Position numbers and translations under genes: made by a program. Below are positions 1-12,570 of a stretch of DNA of 64,000 nt, piece by piece. Where the stretch lies: assembly GCA_031308135.1 (NCBI GenBank), contig JAHLJT010009436.1:217945286-218009285 (forward strand). Reading direction: 5' to 3'. The notes beneath the pieces are model-generated. The model did not search any database. It was not told the DNA's origin and was given only the letters and a program-made list of their open reading frames with translations. This DNA is from Acheta domesticus (taxonomy: Eukaryota > Arthropoda > Insecta > Orthoptera > Gryllidae). Position 1 is the stretch's first letter; each line of letters opens with the position of its first letter.

Positions 1-2977
1 CGTGCCAGATGTTTTCCTACATCTGTCACTTGCCTTAAGCCCCTTCCTCCATTTTAACCGGAAACGTCTTTAATAGGGAGTGTGTGGTACCTGGAACGTT
101 AAAGCACTGGAAAGCGGCATCGATATCAATAAGGTGTGAAATCAAAAAAGAGCTTTTGCACGTCTAGGTCGAAACGTGCTCGGTTAAAATGCCCGCTAAA
201 GCGTGCTGTAAACGCTATCTTTTGAGGTCGAGAGTCGTGTAGTAAAATCGAGCGGATCGAAAACATGTTGGGATTTGTTGTATTGATTGATAGTAGTGAT
301 TTGTAAGAAAACAGGTTTATTATCGCAACAGATCTACCTGTGTGCCTAGTCCAAGTATAGTTTTATAGATGAACGAAGATGTTATTCAATTTCTCATGAG
401 TAGATCGGCTTCACTTGCAGAAGTCTTGCGCGTGGCCTTCAAAGAGCAGTCGCTCGGGAGTACGTTTGTAAATCCGAATATAGGTGGTCTCGTTCAATTC
501 GAGAGAACTCACTCTTATATAGTAGATACAATAAATCAAATGTAGTAGATGTTCAGAAATTAAAATGTCTAATAGTGGGTAGTATTATGCATACATTTTA
601 CGCTTGCCAATACAAAACTTTCACGTGAAATTTCTTTGATTTTGGCAAGTAGGAGTCGCTTGCCAGAACATCTTTATGTATAAAAAAGGATGTTGGTATC
701 TATATAAGAGCAAAACTCCGACACCGTTGGACCGATATCCATGAAATTTGGCACTTCTACGTGGTTTTTCACCGAGAAGGTTTATGTGCTGTTAATTCTG
801 TTGTAACTCCACTACATGGCGCTACATATTCACTACAAATCCACGTCAAATGCAACCTGCAATGCACTCGGCAGCATTTTGAAACTATATCGTTAATTAA
901 CTCCTAAACTTCGCGTACTAAGGCCTTAAAAACTAAAATTTTGAGGCCCTAGGCCTCAAGGAAACATTTTTCACACCGTAATCTATGGAATGAACAGAAA
1001 TGAAATGAATCCGAAGAAAAAAGCCCCCCCCAAGACAAAGGGAACGGCTTTTTTTCCTTCTTCTTCTTTTAAAACGTGTATCCGGGTTCAATTTGGTGTG
1101 GTCCACGTTACTTGGGGCAGTAGGTAATTTGTATTTTTTTAATTTTATTTATGCATTATTATCTCAATTCATTTGTATTCTTTTTTGCTTCTTCTTCATG
1201 TTTATCTCTCATTTTTCCGTTTGTTGCTAGAGACCCACTGAAGAGGGGAAATTTTAATCCCGAAAGTGACTTTGGGCATTTGTTAAATTAATAAATATTA
1301 TAAACTTAAAAATTGTGGTTGATTATCCCTTATAATTACTGAATGTTGAATTGTCAAAAAGCATGTAAATATTTTTATCAAATACTTATAAATCCATCAA
1401 ACAAAACGTACCTAGTATTACTCTATAAGATATCTTACATAGTAATTCTTTGTACATTTTAAAACTTTCTTTTCGCACAATGCGTTCAATATTTGGCCCA
1501 AATGATTGAGCGCACCTTAACCCCAAGACATTTGTCACGTTGTGATCTATGAGAGAGCTCAGTCTCGATGTACAAATTTTCATACTAAAATAAAAATTGC
1601 TCACTAACATACTTAAAAATTTGGGCTGCATGCTGGTGGAACTTAGAAAATTGTCTCTGGGGAATGTTTTTGTAAAAATGAATATCTTTCTTGTGCTGGA
1701 ATTTGTCTTTCAAATCTCTACGATTTTTAAGATTAATATTTCCGACTATGAATCAGATTTACGCTTTGACACCAGATCAACATTGAAACTGGTAAAGCAA
1801 ACACTTTGAAATCTGATCCCATATCAGAAGTTTCATGAAATCTATTTTCAAATTATACGTTCTTCATCGGCGATATTTGTCATATTTAGCTGCATGATTC
1901 ATCGTGTAATGACTCTTTAGATTACACTCTTTAACATGATTAAAAGTTTTGTACAAACGAATCATGAGTCAAATGAAGAAAATATTCCAACTGTGCAAGA
2001 GATATTCAAGGGTTTAAAGACTGCACTATGATATTTTGAGTGTGGATAATGTACAGAGTGGCCACTTTGTGAAAAACATGGAAAACCGAGAAAATCAGAG
2101 TTTTTCATTGCTCTGGTCTTAAAGGTCAGAGAAAATCAAGGAATTCATTGAAGAATCGTTAAAAGTTTGTGAGAGTCATAAAACACTTTATTATATTAAC
2201 ACATTAATTTAAAAACATTTTTCGTTTAGTAAACTAAATATGCTCATTAATTCCATGAAAAATCGTCTATTATCTCTATGTTTATGGCAAGCATGCAATT
2301 AAAATCCCACCGTGCAATTAAAACTCCACACCCACCAATCAGAATTCAGAAAAGGAGCCAAATCGTTTAATTAAGAAACTATAACACAGGCATAGCAAAG
2401 ATATTTCCAGTCGGCCATGAAACATGAACAAAAATTCACATCACAGTTTGTATTCCTACAACAACTGTATATAAACAACGAATGAATAAAACTAAATTGG
2501 CGAAGTAAACGCTAATCTAGCTAACTAATGGAACAATATAAAATATTTAACGTGTATTATTTGAATGTTGTACATATAAAACATTTGGCCTTAGGATTAC
2601 GAATGTACAAAATGTACACATCAGTTGTGTTTACCCGTTCTAAAATGTGCACTATAGCAAATCTGTGTCACAAGTCACTAGTTGTTTTTACTTCCTAATA
2701 CTTATCTGTATATGTATTCTCTCATACCTGTCTTTACTTGTCGTGGGAAGTTATGTTTTTATGACTTTGTCAGTTTCTTCTAACATTTTAGCCGCAATAT
2801 ATTCAGTACCTTCCATTTCTAATATTTCTTGCAAACAAACATTGCAAGGCGTACTAAAATATATTTTTCAGAAGCAATACGTCATCAAACGTATGCCTCG
2901 AATGGTAAAGATGTGCTTGAATTTCTCAAAATTTAAATCATTCTTAAATGGAAACGAAAAAATATTGAACGTAACAT
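1..2977. other. AT-rich stretch with no recognised gene
   Basis: Only short open frames without recognisable domains or biased codon use are present. A small perfect-arm hairpin (TTGAGGCC, three-base loop, GGCCTCAA) lies at 941-959. The run near 2052-2120 starts with CAGAGTGGCCAC and carries repeated 'gaaaa' tracts, which is reminiscent of degenerate DNA-transposon ends, but no second end could be identified. I see no exon that I can defend. Confidence 0.5.
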
Positions 2978-3085
2978 GTGTATAAAGGGGCATAATTGCA
3001 CTCGTGGTATATAAGAAAACTCGCTCCTATCGTTGCTCGTTTTCTTGAACATACCACTCATGCATTTATGCCCCTCTTTATACAC
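2978..3085. repeat. Short palindromic MITE-like hairpin
   Basis: The left arm (2978-3020) begins GTGTATAAAGGGGCATAA. The right arm, read on the opposite strand from 3085, begins GTGTATAAAGAGGGGCATAA. Similarity continues through a shared GTGGTAT and AAGAAAAC, giving arms of about 42 bases around a loop of about 20. Such compact palindromes are typical of MITEs or fold-back elements. No coding capacity is present and the parent family is unknown. Confidence 0.6.
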
Positions 3086-4980
3086 TCGTTTCGTTAATTA
3101 CTATAGTACAGATTTTTTGCTCAACTTTTATTTGTTGGAAAAATTTTGTTAACTTTTACTTTGCCACAGTTAAATAAGAACGCTAATTAGCGTAGTATTA
3201 ATATTTGATAGTAGTGTGAAATTACAAATCTTACCAGGAAAAGAATGCATTGGAAAACGGGAAAGTCAGGAAAATTTGTTTTCTGAAATGTCCCGTAAAT
3301 ACTGAAGTTTTGAATTCCCGATGGAAGGACATTTTACTGAAGCTGTGAAACAAAACAATATCTATCATTGTGGAGAATTTTTTTGATTTTGGCATTTTCG
3401 GTTACAGTGAACCAAAAATGCTGATCCCCAGAAGTTCATTGTAAATGGAGTCGACTATTTTTAGTAGCTTCACAATGATATGAAAAAAAACAGCATATCA
3501 TTTCTAAACTTACTCGTACATCCGCAGTAGCATTTTCAAGAGGTTTCATGTTGTCTTTAGTGGCTGTGTCTACGATCCATTGACAACGAATCTCGAATTT
3601 TTTGTATAAAACTCGTTTTTTGTAGCCTCTCGATTTTCCATTATTCCTAATTCTAAGATCGCTTAGTATCTTTACGATCTGCGGACACTTGCCCCAAAAG
3701 TTTAATTATTCTTTCCTTTCTGAAAATTTTCGTGTGAAATGTAATTTTTGTTGTTTGGACAAGTCTATACAAAAGTTTTTGGGCGACTCGTAGATCGATT
3801 ATCATCCCTCATCATTTTACTATGCTCCGTTGTACCATGTCTTATTGGCTATAAGATTTAATAATTTCTAGTTATAAAGATTGGTATCATTATCATACGG
3901 TCATCTAATAACATAACATATACATTTTAAATGTTTCCATCGTATTGGGCGACTCAGACCAGTTTACATTTGACTGGGTGGGCGATGGAGAAAATTTCCC
4001 TCCCACCATAGGATAAGACAGGAAATTAGTTGCTCCTCTCTTTATCTTCTAAAGCATCGTTTAAACATTTCTAATGCTCTTGCAGGAAATAAACTCACAT
4101 TTTACGATGAATAAAGAACGGGGTGGGCCTCAGCGGTATAATTCATGGCTCCAAAAACACGTCTTTCTTGCTATCATTAAGCAAACATACAAGTATTATA
4201 TTTGTTTTACTGACGAAGCTTGCTGTAGAAAACATTTCACATGCCGTTTGATAAACAAAGAATTCCATTTTTAATGTGTGCACTTCCCGTCTCATAGTTT
4301 CTCTTTACTCTTCTCTTTATAAGAGAGATGAAATTTGTCTTCTTTATTGTAGTGACGGTTTGTTCAATAAATTAATTTAGAAGTTTATAATCTTTGATAG
4401 TATTTGACGTTATTTGATATTTTACTGTCTCTTTTATGAGAAACTGTTTCGTTCATTGTTTTGTTTTCTGAGTCTGAACTGAAAAAGAAACACTCCCTGA
4501 ATGTTTCTCTATCGTAGCGAGACATTAACTCACGGGAAGGTTCCTCGGCTCTGTGTTCAGATACCTGATAAGAAAAACGCGAGAAACGAATGTCATTCAT
4601 GACCACACCGAAATTCCTAAGTATGGTCCTTCGTCATCATTTGCAAGTATCTTACACACAAAAGCTAACATAAAATATTTGTAGGTTAGCATTATTTTAT
4701 TATTTTGGTTTAGGGGTGATTGAGATGTCGGTGAATCTCTTTCATACTTCGAAATAATCACTCACTTATTTCCGCGACATGCTCTTCATTCTGCAAAATT
4801 CTAACTTGGATGTAGAAATGCAATTTGGTGCCATACATATTGTCTGCAATCTTGAGCTGTGGATCACGGCTGCACTCCATTTCCGCGTGAGAGAAGAATT
4901 ATCGACACACCTGGAGTCACGTTTACCCTCCTCTCCCCCAGCGCACCTTGCCTGTCTCTCGACCGGCTGAGTCGTTGTGG
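3086..4980. other. AT-rich stretch with no recognised gene
   Basis: No conserved protein, RNA or repeat pattern was identified. Open frames here are short and look random. Confidence 0.45.
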
Positions 4981-5272
4981 CGTCATCGTCTGCATGTCGG
5001 TTTCGGTGTCCGATGCCGCGGGCGCCGCCGCCGCCGTTTATTTGCGCACGACAGGCATTTGTTTTGGCGCGCGGCGAATTGGCGGCGGCGGCGCGCGCGC
5101 TCACAGGAGCCGCCGGATGCGCTCGTTATCGCCGCTGTTTACTCCGTTGCTTCCGCCGCGAGGCGCCCTGGCGGAGGCGACGGCGGGACGGGGACGGTGA
5201 TGGAGGTGGTGGGGGGGCGGCAGTGGCGGCGGGGAGGCGATAACGACCATGACGGCTGTAGTTCCCGTGGCG
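4980..5272. other. CpG/GC-rich block
   Basis: Base composition changes sharply from AT-rich to GC-rich, with GCC/GGC runs (for example at 5016-5034 and 5080-5100) and dense CpG. The overlapping open frames in several phases on both strands are a by-product of high GC and are not convincing proteins. It abuts a SINE-like repeat. It could be a promoter island or a GC-rich untranslated exon; the sequence does not decide. Confidence 0.4.
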
Positions 5273-5274
5273 GG

Positions 5275-5808
5275 GCGACCCGCGTGGTGAGACCGCTCAT
5301 CTTTCGTCTCGGCATAGCGGGGTTCAAGCCCTGACCGATCTTTGTCGAATTTGAGGTAGACAAAGCTGGTTCGCGGCATATTAGTTCGAGTTCCTTCCAT
5401 TTCCCCTATCCACTATTCAAACGACTTCTACATCTTAAATCTACCAGTTTCTCCGATTAACACCAGGCGAATGCCGGAACAGTACCCTAACTAACGGGCC
5501 TCAGACCGCGCGCGATCTTGCCTTCCAATTCCTTGTCCTATCCTCACCCTTTGCACTCACAGTTGCACTAACATGCACTCCACTATCACACTTGCCGGCA
5601 AACCAGTTGGGAGCTTATATCTTGTGCCAGCTGGGGTGGTGCCCCAGTTGTGGGAGATACCTGGTCTGGAAAACCACGCCAGTCGACGGTGGGTCGGCGC
5701 CATCCAGCGGGGGAAGATCACAGTCATATCCCGATGAAAACATGTACTACACTTACGGGACTAACGACCTCATTACGTGCCCGGAATCACTATCAATCAA
5801 TCATTAAA
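5275..5808 (+). repeat. Long tRNA-headed SINE-like repeat, copy 1
   Basis: The left end looks like a degenerate tRNA gene: an A-box-like GTGGTGAGACCGCTC at about 5284, then a B-box-like GGGTTCAAGCCC at about 5319. The body continues right to about 5808. Reverse-complemented, this body matches the copies at 20185-20480, 22395-22612 and 50650-51160 (shared GCGCGCGGTC, TCCGGCATTCGCCTGGTGTT, GAGGTCGTTAGTCCC). A tRNA-related head on a dispersed body of about 450 bp with no ORF is the architecture of a tRNA-derived SINE. Confidence 0.65.
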
Positions 5809-7644
5809 TCGTCCATCATTAAAACTACTTCAACATCGTTATCCATCCAGTAAATCATTTATCACAGGAATGGCTTGGGTTTTCAGGAACATAAAACTTA
5901 TCGCGGTGTGTCGGTGGAGGCGAACTTCGTAGAGAAGGCAGTGAGATGATGGTGGCGGTGAATGAGAGCATGCGTGTGGGTGGTGGTGTTGCAATTGTAT
6001 GTTGAAGACTGAGGGAGGTGTGACTGTGTGAAAACTAGACCTCGTATTTTAGGACAAACGCCTATAAAGTTCCTTTAGGAGGTTGTGGAAAATAATTGCA
6101 GATGTTTACGAATCATGAAAAAATAGATCTACTGAAAACCTTTCATAGTGCCTAAAATGTTGTAGAAGGGCGGATGATTCCTGTTTCGATATTTTTTGCC
6201 TAATGCCCAAGAAAGTAATTTGGAAGAATTATCATATTTTTATTACTGGTTTTTTAAAATTTTTTATACCAAAACACAAATACTTTCCCGAATTTACTGA
6301 AACGGGAATATTCCTTGATCGACGAACACGAAATCGAAATCTCTCACCCAACACAGCGAACATAAGGAACTCAGCAAGTCAATATAAAGAGAATGTTTCA
6401 CGCTCGTCTCCAATCAACACGCACTTCTTAGGCAATTGCACCCATTCCGTGTGCGGCTGTGTATTTGACAGATTGAGACTTACCGCCGAGGAGCGTCTTC
6501 TACGCGAGGAAAAATACGTCAGACAAAAGTCTACTTTGGGGAAGTGAGTACTACAAAATAGGCCCAAGTCTTTGAACCCCTAGAAAGTAGAAAGGAACGT
6601 TTCTAGTTTTCTTCTGTATATGTGGATGTGTGTGGGTCGGTTCGAATCTTAATTATATACTGTGCTGTTTAATTATGAAAGAGAATAAAATAATACACTT
6701 GTAGTCACTCATAAATGTAAAAATACTTGACCTTCCTGAATAATTAATTTATTTTTTATTTTATTTTAGCCTTTAGGATCCCATTAAGGACGAAGGCTAA
6801 TAAAAATGCCTAAATTAATCGTTTTGTGATCAGTTATAGATGTCAGAAATATAACTTTTTATGTGTAATGTGTTTTAAATGCCGGATTTAATTATTTTGC
6901 AATGTATTTTCAGTACCTAAAACGTCACTTTTCATGCCTAATAGTGCCTACAATTCCACAATTGTGTTACCTATTTTAGGTGCCTAGGTACACTAGGTTG
7001 TAGGTCTAGTGATAACGGCGGCGGCCGCGGAGTGGGAATGGAAATGGGGAATGGCGAGAGCAGATTTGCATTTCCTTTTGGGAAGCTGATCACGGAATAT
7101 GGGGTAATTCACAACTACCTGAACTGACGCATATCGGGGTGGGGAGGGGTCAATGACTTACTCCAATATCGTGTTTTTCCTCTACCTTTGTTTAAGTAAG
7201 AAGTCCCTTTCATTTTTTAGGAATTTCGTTATTGGTACTTCCATAAATCCTGAACAATAGTTTCGCCTTTCAGTGGTTATCGGATGTGTAAAAAATATTC
7301 GAAACTATCGCCACGCGTAATCGCTTCGTGGAAACTCCGTCGCCCTCTTACAGCTAAGCACGTCCTTAGTCACCTAGAAATGTAGATTTAGTACCTGTCG
7401 ATGTGGAGAACAGTTGTGCAATCCGGGTAAAATAGTGAATGTTGAATTAATTTCCCCCAAAAAGAACATAGCCATCTGTGTTCCTGCGGAAAGGAGCGCA
7501 AATACCGAAAATGTTGAAATATATAAGACGCTCTTGCCCTACTTCAAAAACTGAAAATATTTTAGCATGAACATGCAGAAAATGATTGTAATGTAATGCT
7601 AAATACATGTGTGATGAGTTCATAAATGGACAATTTTGCTCCAG
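5809..7644. other. No recognised gene
   Basis: AT-rich sequence with a small GC-rich patch (7016-7040). The open frame at 6203-6547 has no recognisable domain. No repeat shared with the rest of the window was noticed. Confidence 0.4.
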
Positions 7645-8833
7645 TTATACGGATGGACCACTTAAGTTGTCCACAGCAAATATCTTGAAAACGGTGCGAG
7701 GTATCGAGATTCTATTTGCGCCAAGTTGTTGCAGATGATGAGGCAAAAAACGTATTTCGTTTTCTTGTTTGTAACGGATGTAACTTTAAGAGATATTGAC
7801 GCAATTTTGATTTTTTAAATGGAAGTATATTTTTGTCTCCATCATTCTAAAGATCTTTCAAAATGCAATACAATGATATCAATATTGTTAATAGTCGAAA
7901 AGTATTCGTTGCTAAAACAGTGCAATTAGAACTTGGTAAATGCCATGCTGTATCGTCGAAGGACAGCTGACCCTGCTGATATCGTAAACGTGAGTCGACG
8001 CACCTTGTCGGAAAACAAGAATGTTCGTCGATTACGAGACTTCCTATGATCGTACTGGTAATGCTAATGACCTCCGTTTTGGATTTTCACAAGTCCTACA
8101 TGCCCAAGAAAGGAGGGGTGTTCGAAATCACATTGATTTCACCGGAGATGTGTATCTGAATACCTGTATTAAATTTTAATTTGGAGAGCCTATCGTATTC
8201 CGGGGTAAAAGAAAAAAAACACGTGTACAGTGAGGAGAAATCACAGTACATTTATTTCCTTTTATTTAATCATTTTGTAACAATTCTGTTGCAAAGTTGC
8301 AAGTTGAAATAATTCAAAACAGGAGAACACATTAATGAAGGTATTCATAACGAACCAAACAAAACAAGATGAGAAATTAAAAAATAAAGAGAATAATACA
8401 GGTCATTAGCATTACCAGTAAGAGCATTGGAAGTCTCGTAATCAACGAATGTTCTCCTTTTTCGACAAGGTGCGTCGTCTAATGTATACGATATAAGCAA
8501 GGTCAGCTGTCCTTGCGCGCTACCACATGGTATTTACCAAGTTCTAATTGCACTATTTTTGCAACAAATATTTTTCGACTATTAACAATACTGATATCAT
8601 TGCATTGCATTTTGAAAAATCTTTAGAATGATAAAAAGAAAAAAATACATACTACTTCCATTTAAAAAATCAAAGTTCTGTCCATATCTCTAAAGTTACA
8701 TACGTTACAAACAACAAAACGAAATATGTTACTTGCCCTATCATCTGCAATAACATGGCGCAAATAGCATCTCGATGCCTCGAACCGTTTTCAAGATATT
8801 TGCTGTGGACAACTTAGGTGGTCCACTCTGTAT
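7645..8833. repeat. Long inverted repeat (430-bp arms, 327-bp loop)
   Basis: The left arm (7645-8072) and right arm (8400-8833) are imperfect reverse complements along essentially their whole length. Matching landmarks are GGACCAC...GTTGTCCACAGCAAAT at the left outer edge against ATTTGCTGTGGACAAC...GTGGTCC at the right, and GGTAATGCTAATGACCT at the left inner edge against AGGTCATTAGCATTACC at the right. The loop (8073-8399) is AT-rich without an ORF. The unit could be a fold-back transposon, or a head-to-head duplication of one element. If transcribed it would fold into a long double-stranded RNA. Confidence 0.8.
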
Positions 8834-10080
8834 TGCAATTTCTTCTCGGTTCCGCCTTTGATATGGAACACCCCCCTCTCCCGCCTCCCACCAAAGGTAT
8901 TCTCCGGGTACCACCATTGATGTGGGACTTTACATCTGCTTCTATCCACACAATCACATAATTTTAACATTTTGAAACGCTTTTTGGATAACACTAACGT
9001 ATTTCAGCAGTATTTTCTCTTTGATTCTTTTTCCATAAAAAATAAATATGGTAAATTCAAAACTTGTAGCGATTCTATTGAATTGTTGAACTGTTGCTAA
9101 TTCTATTGTTATTGGTTCACTCTCCGTTCATTTAGAAAACTGCACTTTTCGTCTCCATTGCTTTCTTGTACGCATCTGGACTTAATGAAGAACTTAATTT
9201 CTACATATTGTAAAAATATTAAAGAAACTTTCTAAGACTTTTACTTTTTGTCCCTAAATACTCGTGGACTCGCACAATGGATTTACGACATTCATAATTC
9301 TAAGGTTTAATACCCGATATCAATATTAGAAATGAGAACCTCAGTCGAAGATAATACTCCTTGTTTTCATTAATCTGCGCTGTGAAATATCTAATCTTTG
9401 AAAAGGACAAATTGAGGTTCATACGTAAGAGGCGGACGTAAAGAGGCAGGATGAAGTGAAGCATTCGAACGTTGACCAGACGGAGAATGCCCAGGCCGCC
9501 TGGCTAGTCAGAAAAGGACAGCTGGCATAGCGACCGTGATGGGAGATGATTCTATTTCTTAAGGCTTTCGGTACACAAACGTAGAGCTTTACCTGGACTG
9601 GCAGAATGACTTAGGGGCCAAAGAACATTTCTTAACCCTCGTATCATATCTGCAATTTACAATCAAGTAACATACCTGACGTCTTTTTGGACCCCAAGTT
9701 TTACTGACAATTCGAAGTGGTAAACACGAATATGTACGGCAATATATTGAGTGTAAATAATTATTTTTATAAAAAGTATACATTTTATAAATTATTTTCA
9801 ATAACATAATAAATATAATTTATTCATATTAAATATTTCATATAAAGAATAACCTCTACCGTACGTATCCTCCATTGTTGATACATAATGCTTCAGAAAT
9901 ATTTATAATAGTTTATGAAAGTTATTTCGAGATAAATCAAATATTGACAGTATCAGACATATTTTTTGAAGTTCATGACAAAATATTTGAAATAAGAATG
10001 AGAAACTAACAGGCTATACCTTAGGTCTAACCAACCACATGTAACGAAAAAAAAACTAGTGGTGCTACAGAATGGCACAG
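8834..10080. other. No recognised gene
   Basis: AT-rich sequence. A small GC-richer patch at 9425-9545 carries no domain or splice structure I can support. Confidence 0.4.
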
Positions 10081-11641
10081 ACTTTCCCGTATTAGTTTTC
10101 TATTTTCCTGGGTCTTCGCTAGCTATTCGGAATTGCCACATACTCTTTCTTGCCAGCTACCATCTATCATCGCCAAAAGTACATTTTTTTTGTCATTTTC
10201 GTAATTTTTCGGTTTCCTATTGGTAGAACAGAAACATTAATTTTAGAATATTAAAGAACACAAAAACCTAGCCGTAAATGGCAATTTTCTTTTAAAAATT
10301 ATGTGCCGTTTAAGAGAAAATGGCGTTTTAGCACTACTAAAAATGCGAAATTTGAAGCTCATTTTCACAGAAAATTTTTGAGTTTTCAAAATACTTTATT
10401 TGAAGTTATTTGAAGCACTTACACTCACAAATATAATTATCTTTACAAATTGCGGATAATGTGCATATTAAAGATGTGAGAGATCTTTCAAAAAATTTAC
10501 ATTTATATAATTTTTGAAAAAAACAAAAAATAACTCAAAATAAACTTCACGCTGTACTAATGAGTGTAATTAACACTATCCGTTCCAAAAGTTTCAAGAA
10601 AAAAATTGCAGCCATATACGAGAAAATGACGTATGAGCATTTCTGAAAATGCCGAAATTTGAGCTACTTTTCACAGAAAACGGTAGTGTTTTCGAGAAAC
10701 TTTACTTGACATTATTTAAAGCATATATACTCGTAAATATAATAATGTAAAAAAATCGCCGATAATGTAAATATTAACGACGTGAGAGACAAGTAAAAAA
10801 ATTTACATTTTTGTAATTTTTGAAAAAACCAACCGATAGACCAAAATGGCTTTTATGTCATTGATAGAGTACATTTACCACTATCCCTACCAAAAGTTTA
10901 AAGTAAAAATTTGGAGCCGTTTTTGAGAAAATTTTGTTTTTGTAATTTTTTAAAATTGCACATATTGCACGCAATATTGCACGAAAACTACCAAAATTGT
11001 GAAAAACATTTACATGACCTTTATTAAAGAACTCAATATGCAGAACAAATTTTATTCGAAGAAAAAATCTCTATCTTCAATTTTGTAGTTGGAGAAAGAC
11101 GCCGAAAAAAATTCAAACTTTCACAATTTTCGAAAATTCAGAGCTGTACGTGAAAATCGGACCTATGCCATGTTAAAAAGTGTATTTTCCTCTATTCATA
11201 CAAGAAATTTAAAGAAAAAATTCGGAGCCGTTTTTGAGAAAATGTTGAAAATCCCCGGGGGGCTTCATATAAAGTACCCCCAAATTTTAAAGAATCTTTT
11301 TCAAAATCACAAAGCTTCGACTAGAATCAGATCGACTGGGGAATATCAATTTTGAAGAAAATCGACCGAACGGTTTAGGCGCTAGCGTTGACCACAGACG
11401 GACGGAATGCCGTCAATCGATTTTTAAGTATAAAGAAGCAATAAATCATGGATTTTGACCACACCACGAGATAGAGGATTTTTTTTCTTAATTTAGCAAT
11501 TGGTTTTATCCACTTATTCGTTTTCACGGCCCGGCAATTAATTTTTTTCCGCCGAAAATTGTCCATTTTTTCGCGCAGCATTACATAACTTTCCCTATAC
11601 TACGTATATCACTCCGTGTATACGTACGTATACGGGAAAGT
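10081..11641 (+). mobile_element. Non-autonomous element with ACTTTCCCGTA terminal inverted repeats
   Basis: The element starts ACTTTCCCGTAT (10081) and ends ATACGGGAAAGT (11641), a 12-bp terminal inverted repeat. There is no coding frame. Internally a module is repeated in degenerate form, containing 'ttggagccgttttt' and 'gaaaatttt'. Near the right end is a hallmark string, 'gcgttgaccacagacggacg' (about 11385), which recurs elsewhere in the window (22903-23600, 30680-31280, 45030-46810, 61059-61395). It behaves like a non-autonomous DNA transposon of unknown superfamily. No clear target duplication was found. Confidence 0.6.
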
Positions 11642-11761
11642 AAAAATCAATAACTCTCTATAAAATTTAGAAAATATGGTACCTGCTTCATAAGTGCACG
11701 AAGGCATATCTAGAATACTGAAATTATCCAGCAAATGTTTAGGAAAATATTAACAAATTAA

Positions 11762-12010
11762 TGATTATAATAATAATAATAATAATAAAAAAATTGTCTT
11801 TATTAGTGGCGAGGCTCAGGCCATTTGGCCGGCTCTTCCGCCTAACCACATTAAATATATACATTATTTCATAAACTACGAAGAAAATCTAGGGGGGTGG
11901 ATACTTTTACTTTTACTTCTGGAAGAGAAAACTAGGGACCATCCCGGCATACGCCTTAAGCGATTGAGTAAACCCAGAAAACCTCAATCAGGATGGCGGC
12001 TGAAGGCCGA
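11762..12010 (-). repeat. Retroposon 3' end with (TTA)n tail
   Basis: Read on the minus strand this contains TCCTGATTGAGGTTTTCTGG, then GGTTAGGCGGAAGAGCCGG, and ends in a run of TTA units (AAT on +, 11768-11788). The copy at 60350-60640 shares 'ggttagacggaagagc' and also ends in a short tandem tail. A conserved 3' segment followed by a microsatellite is characteristic of SINE or LINE 3' ends. The parent family is not identified. Confidence 0.5.
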
Positions 12011-12323
12011 GGACATTGACAAAAATAGTAAATCTAAATATACTTAATACATTAATTGGAAAAAATAATAAATTACAATGTACATTGATTTGAAGAAAAG
12101 TGATCTAGGATAATACAATTATGGAGGATTATGGAGGCCAAATAAACCCCAGATATGGTACGACGGTAAATCACTGAATGTAAGTGCGGGTAGGGCGAGA
12201 GTTTGGTATTGTCGATATACAGCGTTCGTATGATAGTGATTGGACGGTTCCTCCCCCTTAGCACTGAACCGCTCGGGGCCGCCGATCCCGTCCGCTAACC
12301 ACGTGTAGGCGAAGCTCCCGGTG

Positions 12324-12358
12324 CGGCGGGGCGGGGCGGGGCGGGGCGGGGCGGGGCT
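12324..12358 (+). repeat. (GGGGC)n microsatellite
   Basis: About six tandem GGGGC units lie 40-75 bases upstream of the candidate splice acceptor at 12399-12400. G-runs of four at this density can form a G-quadruplex on the + strand. Confidence 0.9.
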
Positions 12359-12400
12359 GGGCTGGTGTTTGGGGTGGGCTGACGAAGGCGTTGGGCGCAG

Positions 12401-12570
12401 GTACCCCCATGCACGAGCTGACGTCGTCGAGCTGTCTGGCGTCGGCGTTCGCCTTCCTGGAGGAGCGGCTGGCGGCGGCCGACGCGGCGGGCGTCGAGAC
12501 GGCGACCGAGGCCCTGCACGCGGAGCTGCCCGCCTGGCGCCGCGCACTCGCCCGCCTGCTGCGCCGCTGA
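12401..12570 (+). CDS. Candidate terminal exon (possible M1-aminopeptidase-like C-terminus)
   Basis: The segment follows an AG (12399-12400), begins in phase with two bases completing a codon, and encodes 55 residues from ACC at 12403 to a TGA at 12568-12570. The peptide starts TPMHELTSSS and contains FLEERLAAADAAG and a Trp followed by basic and leucine-rich residues. A second exon at 20703 starts at the same phase with TPKHEMTS, which supports coding. The pattern Thr-Ser, then Phe, then Trp about 27 residues later, loosely resembles the C-terminal helical (ERAP1_C-like) end of M1 metallopeptidases. That family suggestion is inference and weak. The polypyrimidine tract is poor, being replaced by G-rich sequence. 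Upstream exons were not found. Confidence 0.45.

Noticed and set aside
4766..5400. Overlapping Arg/Ala-rich open frames on both strands
   Set aside because: They follow high GC content and overlap a SINE-like repeat; no domain or splice structure.
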